Assembly: GCA_964392615.1 (NCBI GenBank)
Contig: CAYMRB010000346.1
Coordinates: forward strand, 1 to 11,141
Length of the DNA stretch: 11,141 nucleotides
Reading direction: 5' to 3'
DNA from: CAYMRB01 sp964392615
GTDB lineage: Bacteria; Planctomycetota; UBA8108
Below, piece after piece: positions 7,217 to 11,141 of this stretch. Below the pieces are notes generated by a model. It had not been told where the DNA came from, did no database searches, and was given only the letters and a program-made list of their open reading frames with translations. The translations under genes were made by a program, and so were the position numbers. Each line of letters opens with the position of its first letter. Within the stretch, counting starts at the first letter, position 1.

Positions 7217-7698
7217 TCGAGCTCGACCTTGAACAGGGGCTGGCCGAACTCGACGGGCTCGCCGTTCTGCACCAGGACTTCGCGCAGCACGCCGTTCACG
7301 CCGGCCTTGATCTCGTTCATCACCTTCATCGCCTCGATGATGCAGAGAACCTGATCCTCGCCGACGTGGTCACCATCCGAGGCGAACGGGTCGGCTTCGG
7401 GGCTCGCCGCGCGGTAGAACGTGCCGACGAGAGGCGATTGGACGACGTGGAGCCCATCATCGACCGGCGCCTCCGGCCCGTCGGAGCCAGCCGCGACAGG
7501 AGCGGCAGCGGCCGCATCAACTGTGGCCGGCGGCTGCGCGAACGCGACCGGCGCCGGAGAGATCGTCGGCTCCGTCTTGCGGAGTCGAACGCGATGCCCC
7601 TCTTCCTCGATCTCGAGCTCGGCGAGATCGTTGCGGCGCATCAGTTCGAGGAGCTCCTTCAGGTCCTTGACGTACTTCGGGAGGTCCATACGGTCCAT
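7213..7698 (-). CDS. accB: Acetyl-CoA carboxylase, biotin carboxyl carrier protein
   Basis: This 161-residue protein has the standard BCCP layout. The N-terminal helical part (LPKYVKDLKELLELMRRNDLAELEIEEEG is residues 6-34) is followed by an Ala/Pro-rich flexible linker (about 44-80) and a C-terminal biotinyl/lipoyl-like domain (84-161). The biotinylation motif is EAMKVMNEI with target K125. The thumb segment upstream (SPLVGTFYRAASPEADPF) is intact. It carries the carboxylated biotin between AccC and the carboxyltransferase. The start is ATG at 7698, though the in-frame ATG at 7689 is possible and neither has a strong ribosome site. It is the first gene of the accBC operon behind a near-consensus promoter. 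Confidence 0.96.
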   Translation of the reverse strand: MDRMDLPKYVKDLKELLELMRRNDLAELEIEEEGHRVRLRKTEPTISPAPVAFAQPPATVDAAAAAPVAAGSDGPEAPVDDGLHVVQSPLVGTFYRAASPEADPFASDGDHVGEDQVLCIIEAMKVMNEIKAGVNGVLREVLVQNGEPVEFGQPLFKVELE

Positions 7699-7776
7699 GC
7701 TCGGTGTTTCGCGGCTGCCGGTTCCTCGACTGCCGAATCGTCACCGACAGCCGACCACGCACGGCGCGAGCTGCCT

Positions 7777-7803
7777 GTCGGCATCGATCGGATCGCTGCC
7801 GAC
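7777..7803. promoter_or_regulatory. 27-nt imperfect palindrome in the accB leader
   Basis: GTCGGCA (7777-7783) and TGCCGAC (7797-7803) flank CGATC-G-GATCG. The whole is a 13-bp dyad around a single central base with one mismatched pair. It lies about 80 nt before the accB start, within the predicted leader. It can act as an RNA hairpin or as a protein-binding dyad; the sequence does not tell which. Confidence 0.4.
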
Positions 7804-7832
7804 GCCGCCCGCCGCGGTCGCCGACCGAAGGC

Positions 7833-7861
7833 TCTAAACCTTGACAGCACGGCAGTTTAGA
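7833..7861 (-). promoter_or_regulatory. Inverted repeat near the start of the acc transcript
   Basis: TCTAAAC (7833-7839) is the exact inverted complement of GTTTAGA (7855-7861), with 15 nt between. It begins about 12 nt after the predicted transcription start, a typical position for a repressor operator or an early RNA hairpin. I do not recognise it as a named operator. Confidence 0.35.
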
Positions 7862-7879
7862 ATTGCACGAAAGCGCCGG

Positions 7880-7908
7880 ATTCTAGACATCCGGCAGATG
7901 GTTGTCAA
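7880..7908 (-). promoter_or_regulatory. Near-consensus sigma70 promoter of accBC
   Basis: On the - strand a perfect TTGACA (7908-7903) is followed after exactly 17 bp by TAGAAT (7885-7880), one base off the -10 consensus. Transcription would begin near 7873, giving a leader of about 175 nt before accB. In DNA this GC-rich such a match is very unlikely by chance. Confidence 0.8.
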
Positions 7909-7921
7909 GGGAATTCGCGCC

Positions 7922-7975
7922 TGGGCTGCCCGAGGACAGTCGAACGCGCGACGGTCGCCGCTGGCGGCCAGCCCA
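7922..7975 (-). terminator. Possible hairpin after htrA
   Basis: TGGGCTG (7922-7928) is the inverted complement of CAGCCCA (7969-7975), and a compact GCTGGC-G-GCCAGC dyad lies at 7960-7972. Both start just after the htrA stop codon and before the accB promoter. No T tract follows, so this is a weak terminator candidate. Confidence 0.3.
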
Positions 7976-7980
7976 TGCGC

Positions 7981-9081
7981 CTATTCGACGGCCTGCAGAC
8001 GGACCTTCGCCGCGACCTCCTTGCGGCCGCGGCGGACGCGGACCTCGACCTCGTCGCCGATCTGGCGACGGTCGAGAATGTTGAGCAGGCCCTCCGTGTC
8101 GGCGACCGCCGCTTCGTCGATTCCGATGATGACGTCGCCGAGCACGACCTCGCCCGAGCGGTAGATTTTGGCCCCCTCGAGGCCGGCGCGGTCGGCGGCC
8201 GAGTCCGACGCGACGCCGCGGATGATCACGCCCTTCTCGATCCCCCACCGGCGGGCGAGATCGTCGCTGAACAGGTACACGCCGAGGCCCGGCCGGACGT
8301 ACTTACCGGTGCGAACGATCTGACCGACGACGCGGCGCACGGTGCTGACGGGCACGGCGAAGCCGATGCCCGAGCTCGATCCGCTGCGGCTGACGATTGC
8401 CGTATTGACGCCGATGAGGTGCCCCTGCGAGTTCAGCAGCGGACCGCCGGAGTTGCCGGGGTTGATCGCGGCATCGGTCTGGATCACGTCCGTGATGGTC
8501 CGGCCGTTCGGCGCCCGGATTTCCCGGCCGAGGGCGCTGATCACGCCCTTGGTCAGGCTGTGATCCAGGCCGAACGGATTGCCGATCGCGAGCGCGTTCA
8601 TGCCGACGCGGACGTCCTGGTCGCGACCGAGGGTGACGGGGTGCAGGAGCTCCTTCGGCGCGTCGACTTTGAGGACCGCGAGGTCCTTGTCCGGAACGAC
8701 GTCGACGACCTCCGCCCGAAAGACCTTGTTGCCCGCGAACGCGACCGTCAGCGAGCCCGCGCCTTGGACGACGTGGAAGTTCGTGACCACGTGGCCGGCG
8801 TCGTCCCAGACGAAGCCGCTACCGTTGCCCTGCGGCACCTCGAAGACGTCGAGGGAGAGCCAGGTCCGGCGCACCGCGTTGTTCGTGATGAAGACGACCG
8901 ATCGGGACGCCGCCTCGAAGACCGCGACGCGGCGCTGCTCGTCAGCTTGAAGCTCGGCGGCGCCAGCGCTCTCCGGTCCGTTGGAGCGCACCTCGGGCAA
9001 GCGACGATCGAGGAGGCAGGCGAAGCCGAACCCGGCGATCAGGCCGACGACGAGCACGGGGAAGAGACGATTGCGCATCAT
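7981..9081 (-). CDS. HtrA/Deg-family periplasmic serine protease with one PDZ domain
   Basis: This 366-residue protein has an N-terminal hydrophobic segment (about 6-24) acting as membrane anchor or signal peptide. The trypsin-like domain (about 50-250) shows the complete triad: H103 in TNFHVV, D133 in DKDLAVLKV and S211 in NPGNSGGPLLN. A single PDZ domain (about 262-362) contains RPGLGVYLF, the hydrophobic VIIRGV strand and GDVIIGIDE. One PDZ plus an N-terminal anchor resembles DegS-type organisation rather than two-PDZ DegP, though many planctomycete HtrA proteins have this form and a sigma-E role cannot be assumed. The likely role is envelope quality control or regulated proteolysis. AGGAG (9096-9092) stands 10 nt before the first of two adjacent ATG codons, supporting the start at 9081. 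Confidence 0.95.
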   Translation of the reverse strand: MMRNRLFPVLVVGLIAGFGFACLLDRRLPEVRSNGPESAGAAELQADEQRRVAVFEAASRSVVFITNNAVRRTWLSLDVFEVPQGNGSGFVWDDAGHVVTNFHVVQGAGSLTVAFAGNKVFRAEVVDVVPDKDLAVLKVDAPKELLHPVTLGRDQDVRVGMNALAIGNPFGLDHSLTKGVISALGREIRAPNGRTITDVIQTDAAINPGNSGGPLLNSQGHLIGVNTAIVSRSGSSSGIGFAVPVSTVRRVVGQIVRTGKYVRPGLGVYLFSDDLARRWGIEKGVIIRGVASDSAADRAGLEGAKIYRSGEVVLGDVIIGIDEAAVADTEGLLNILDRRQIGDEVEVRVRRGRKEVAAKVRLQAVE

Positions 9082-9209
9082 GGGAATATCACTCCTTCGC
9101 GGTTCGCGGACATTCTACGGCCTGCGAACGCACTCTCTACTTTCGGATTCGGAGAGCGGCGCAGTGGAGGGGAACGGCGTCGGCCGAAGCTGTGTCAGGG
9201 GCTTCGAGG

Positions 9210-9250
9210 GCCGTGTCACGGCTCCGTGAGCTTGGAACGATCGTTCCAAG
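9210..9250. promoter_or_regulatory. Two neighbouring palindromes between the dockerin-like gene and htrA
   Basis: CTTGGAACGATCGTTCCAAG at 9231-9250 is a perfect 20-bp palindrome with no spacer. GCCGTG-T-CACGGC at 9210-9222 is a second dyad 8 bp away. They follow the dockerin-like stop codon by 8 bp and lie about 130 bp upstream of htrA. A gap-free palindrome suits a dimeric DNA-binding protein; the pair could also fold as transcript-end hairpins. The 10-mer GCTGTGTCAG flanks them as a direct repeat (9189-9198, 9253-9262). The rest of the 177-bp gap shows a strong htrA ribosome site but no good promoter. Confidence 0.45.
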
Positions 9251-9258
9251 TTGCTGTG

Positions 9259-9666
9259 TCAGAGCCTACAGCCGAGCTGCAGATCGACCGGGCAGCCGAG
9301 CTCGTCCGCCGTCTCGTCGACGCCGCTGCGGGTGGGGGGGGGGGGCCGCGGCGCGCCGCGGCGGAAGAGGTAGCCGAGCACGGTGACCGCGTCGACGAGC
9401 CCGATGCGGCCGTTGTCGTCCGCGTCGAGCGCGTCGGGGCCGTGGCGGAGGGTGGCGGCCTCGATGTCGGCGAAGGGATCCGCGTTCGGCCTGAGCCAGA
9501 CCGAGTCGAGTCGGATGGCCGAGCCCTGACCGTGAACCCCACGCGCGATGGCGAGCAGAATCCACGTCGCGAGCGACGCGTAGCGCGACGATTCCTTTCT
9601 CTCGGCGCTCGGCCTGCGCGTCGCTCGACGTACGATATCGGCCAAAGGTCGACCGCACCGGGTCAT
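9259..9666 (-). CDS. Short dockerin-like secreted protein
   Basis: This 135-residue protein has an arginine-rich N-terminus followed by a hydrophobic stretch (YASLATWILLAIARGVHGQ, about 29-47) that looks like a late signal peptide or anchor. Residues 81-112 contain DADDNGRIGLVDAV, a calcium-loop helix like those of dockerin type I repeats, then VLGYLFRRGAPRPPPP. Residues 115-125 (GVDETADELGC) match the usual C-terminal ending of planctomycete dockerin-containing proteins. Only one clear calcium loop is seen; the preceding PNADPFADIEAATLRHG could be a degenerate first repeat. Such modules normally sit at the end of large secreted enzymes, so this tiny version may be a remnant or a stand-alone module. 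GAGAGGG precedes the ATG by 7 nt. It has lower support than its neighbours because of its size and the homopolymer inside it. Confidence 0.65.
   Translation of the reverse strand: MTRCGRPLADIVRRATRRPSAERKESSRYASLATWILLAIARGVHGQGSAIRLDSVWLRPNADPFADIEAATLRHGPDALDADDNGRIGLVDAVTVLGYLFRRGAPRPPPPTRSGVDETADELGCPVDLQLGCRL
9334..9361. repeat. G12 homopolymer abutting a 16-bp perfect palindrome
   Basis: Twelve G residues (9334-9345; C12 on the coding strand, encoding the proline run) are followed directly by CCGCGGCGCGCCGCGG (9346-9361), which is its own reverse complement. Both lie inside the dockerin-like gene. A run this long is prone to length change in replication and to sequencing error; any change not a multiple of three would swap the C-terminal 24 or so residues. 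Confidence 0.8.
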
Positions 9667-9790
9667 GAGACGTCCCTCTCGGGCCGCGTTGGCTCTGCGC
9701 TCAGGCTACCGGCAAGGACCGCCCGCAGCGCGCGAAAAGCGTCGCCGAATCCTGTTTCGTCGGTTGTAGCTCGCTGGCTGTCTTCCTCTT

Positions 9791-9806
9791 CTCTGTGCGC
9801 TCTGTG
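9791..9806. repeat. CTCTGTG short tandem repeat downstream of the right-edge gene
   Basis: CTCTGTG occurs twice with a 2-bp spacer (CG). The surrounding 9667-9843 gap holds no gene I can support, only this repeat, a T6 run at 9827-9833 and the ribosome site of the dockerin-like gene. Similar CACAGAG-rich repeats are, from memory, frequent in intergenic DNA of environmental bacteria. Confidence 0.4.
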
Positions 9807-9843
9807 CTACTGACGATGAGATTCCTGTTTTTTGTCGAAGATC

Positions 9844-11141
9844 TCAAGCCGCGTCGAGCAATGAGGATACGTTAGCGTTCTGAGCCGCGAGGATCGCTGC
9901 AATGATGCGTCGGCCTCTGTCGGTCACTTGATATCGATGGGTCTTCTGGATCTTCCGGATCAGCTTGTGCGCGCGCAGCATGCGGAGCTGTCGGGTGACT
10001 CGTGCGGCTTCGCGTCGTCGTCGCTTTGTATCTCGTAGCGCAGCGGCGGGACATAGTAGCGCCAGCAGGTCGCGGTTGCGGAATCCCGTAACCACGAACT
10101 CGCCGCGATTGACAGCGGTGAAGAGCTCGTTGTCTCCGCTCTGCCACGGACGCAAGGCGCGCACGCGCTTGCCCTTGAACTTCGTCGGTCGGCAAACGTC
10201 CTTCACCAGTTGGTGTACGCTGGTGGGGTCCTTGACGGTAGCCAGGGCGTCGAGATATCGCTCGTTGGCAGACTGGGCGACTTGCGTGAGTCGGTGGAGG
10301 TCAGCGATTCCCTTGCGAAGCGACATCCAGGAGGCCTCGCCGTCAGGCTTGCTTTCGCTCTTGCGGAAGACGCGGATGTCACGCGGGTCGTTGATCGTCG
10401 TCTCCACGCGCAGGACGCTCGCCTCCTTGTCGTACATCTTCACCGCGTTGCGGTTGACTCGGTGCTTCACGCGGATCCCTTCGGGGCGGTCCTTGAAGTC
10501 GCTGACGACTTGCCCCGTGAAATGGCCGCTGACCCTGCGACCGAGGAAGCGCATCACGTCGCCACTGGAAAACTGCGTCATGGCGTGTAGCGTGAGGCTC
10601 GGATAGATCTCTGCGAGCGACGACGGGCGGTCGAACATCAGGTCCGTCGCCCACTCCGCCTGGTGTTGAGTCCAGTAGTAGTCCATCACCGAGTCCTGGA
10701 AGATCTCGTCGTGGAGCGGATGAACGACGCCGCGGATCTCCTCCAGGGCCCTTGGCCAATTCGTTCGCAGCTGGCAGTCCATCAGATATTGAGCCCGCCC
10801 GACGTGCTCGATCCACTGGAAGCAGTTGGCGCTGCGCCGGTAGTCAACGCCGGAGCGATCGAGCTGTTTGTTGAGCCACTCTCGACCGTTGAGGCAGATC
10901 TGGAGGCTGAACGGAAACCAGGTCTGCAGACGCGCGCTCATGAAGCCAAATCGCGGATGAAGAAAGTAGTGATAGAGGTGCAGGCACTTGCCTTCGAAGT
11001 AGCGAGGCTCAAGCTTCTTGCGTTCTCGCGAGCGGTGGATCTCCCACGTCTTGCACGGCTCGACGCAGCGAAGAACGCAGATCAGGCCGTTGTCCACCGG
11101 ATTCTCTCGGAGGATTTCCTGCGCGCGTTCGTCCTTGCGCA
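9844..11141 (-). CDS. Uncharacterised conserved protein with C-terminal winged helix (N-terminus outside the window)
   Basis: The frame is open to the right edge, giving 431 visible residues; the GTG at 11097 is internal because coding continues (RKDERAQEILRENPVDNG). I recognise the sequence style as a widespread family of hypothetical proteins found in scattered bacteria, with no function known to me. Blocks that look conserved are CVEPCKTWEIHR, LHLYHYFLHPRFGFM, LQTWFPFSLQICLNGREWL, DVMRFLGR, RPEGIRVKHR with NAVKMYDK, VLRVETTIND, and KGIADLHR with ANERYLDALA. The last 70 or so residues (REAARVTRQLRMLRAHKLIRK and onward to VTDRGRRI) have the helix-turn-helix plus beta-wing pattern of MarR-type winged helices, suggesting DNA binding. 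GC content looks somewhat lower than in the acc and htrA genes, compatible with transfer. No terminal inverted repeats are in view, so a mobile-element role is only a possibility. Confidence 0.85.
   Translation of the reverse strand, partial: RKDERAQEILRENPVDNGLICVLRCVEPCKTWEIHRSRERKKLEPRYFEGKCLHLYHYFLHPRFGFMSARLQTWFPFSLQICLNGREWLNKQLDRSGVDYRRSANCFQWIEHVGRAQYLMDCQLRTNWPRALEEIRGVVHPLHDEIFQDSVMDYYWTQHQAEWATDLMFDRPSSLAEIYPSLTLHAMTQFSSGDVMRFLGRRVSGHFTGQVVSDFKDRPEGIRVKHRVNRNAVKMYDKEASVLRVETTINDPRDIRVFRKSESKPDGEASWMSLRKGIADLHRLTQVAQSANERYLDALATVKDPTSVHQLVKDVCRPTKFKGKRVRALRPWQSGDNELFTAVNRGEFVVTGFRNRDLLALLCPAAALRDTKRRRREAARVTRQLRMLRAHKLIRKIQKTHRYQVTDRGRRIIAAILAAQNANVSSLLDAA

Noticed and set aside
5921..7354. 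477-codon open frame on the + strand
   Set aside because: It lies opposite accC, which is certain from its motifs. The + strand product is a leucine/valine/aspartate-rich shadow.
9112..9117. TAGAAT on the - strand as a -10 box for htrA
   Set aside because: No acceptable -35 hexamer is present at 16-19 bp spacing, so I do not call a promoter.
7975..9813. 612-codon open frame on the + strand, the longest in the window
   Set aside because: It covers htrA and the dockerin-like gene in antisense and has no domain of its own. The catalytic triad on the - strand settles the direction.

Overview
The window looks like a high-GC (about 60-68%) member of the Planctomycetota or a close relative. This is inferred from three things: a dockerin-like secreted protein of the type common in planctomycetes, a set of oversized type II secretion-like pseudopilins, and the gene style. 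No 16S or other marker is present, so the assignment is tentative. The left edge holds the 3' part of rho on the + strand. Every other gene lies on the - strand.

Layout: (1) 1-521, C-terminal 172 residues of Rho. (2) 518-950, a non-coding convergent gap made of two roughly 108-bp modules in inverted orientation. Each module can itself fold into a long hairpin, and each supplies the TAG stop codon of the gene it abuts. (3) 947-5315 (-), five tightly packed prepilin-type genes read in the order GspG, second GspG-like, GspH-like, GspI/PilV-like, GspJ-like. They overlap or lie within 5 bp of each other and sit behind a good sigma70-type promoter (5586-5614) and a leader of about 264 nt. (4) 5867-7698 (-), accB-accC, the biotin carrier and biotin carboxylase of acetyl-CoA carboxylase. 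They overlap by GTGA and are served by a near-consensus promoter (7880-7908) followed by a leader of about 175 nt with two dyads. (5) 7981-9081 (-), a membrane-anchored HtrA/Deg serine protease with one PDZ domain. (6) 9259-9666 (-), a short secreted-looking dockerin-like protein whose gene carries a 12-base homopolymer next to a 16-bp perfect palindrome. (7) 9844-11141 (-), an uncharacterised protein of a widespread family with a C-terminal winged helix, cut by the right edge.

Functionally this is mostly core genome: transcription termination, fatty-acid precursor synthesis and envelope proteolysis. It is combined with a secretion pseudopilin operon. The secretion ATPase, platform and secretin genes are not in the window. 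The accessory-looking parts are the inverted-repeat element beside rho and the segment from about 9180 to the right edge.
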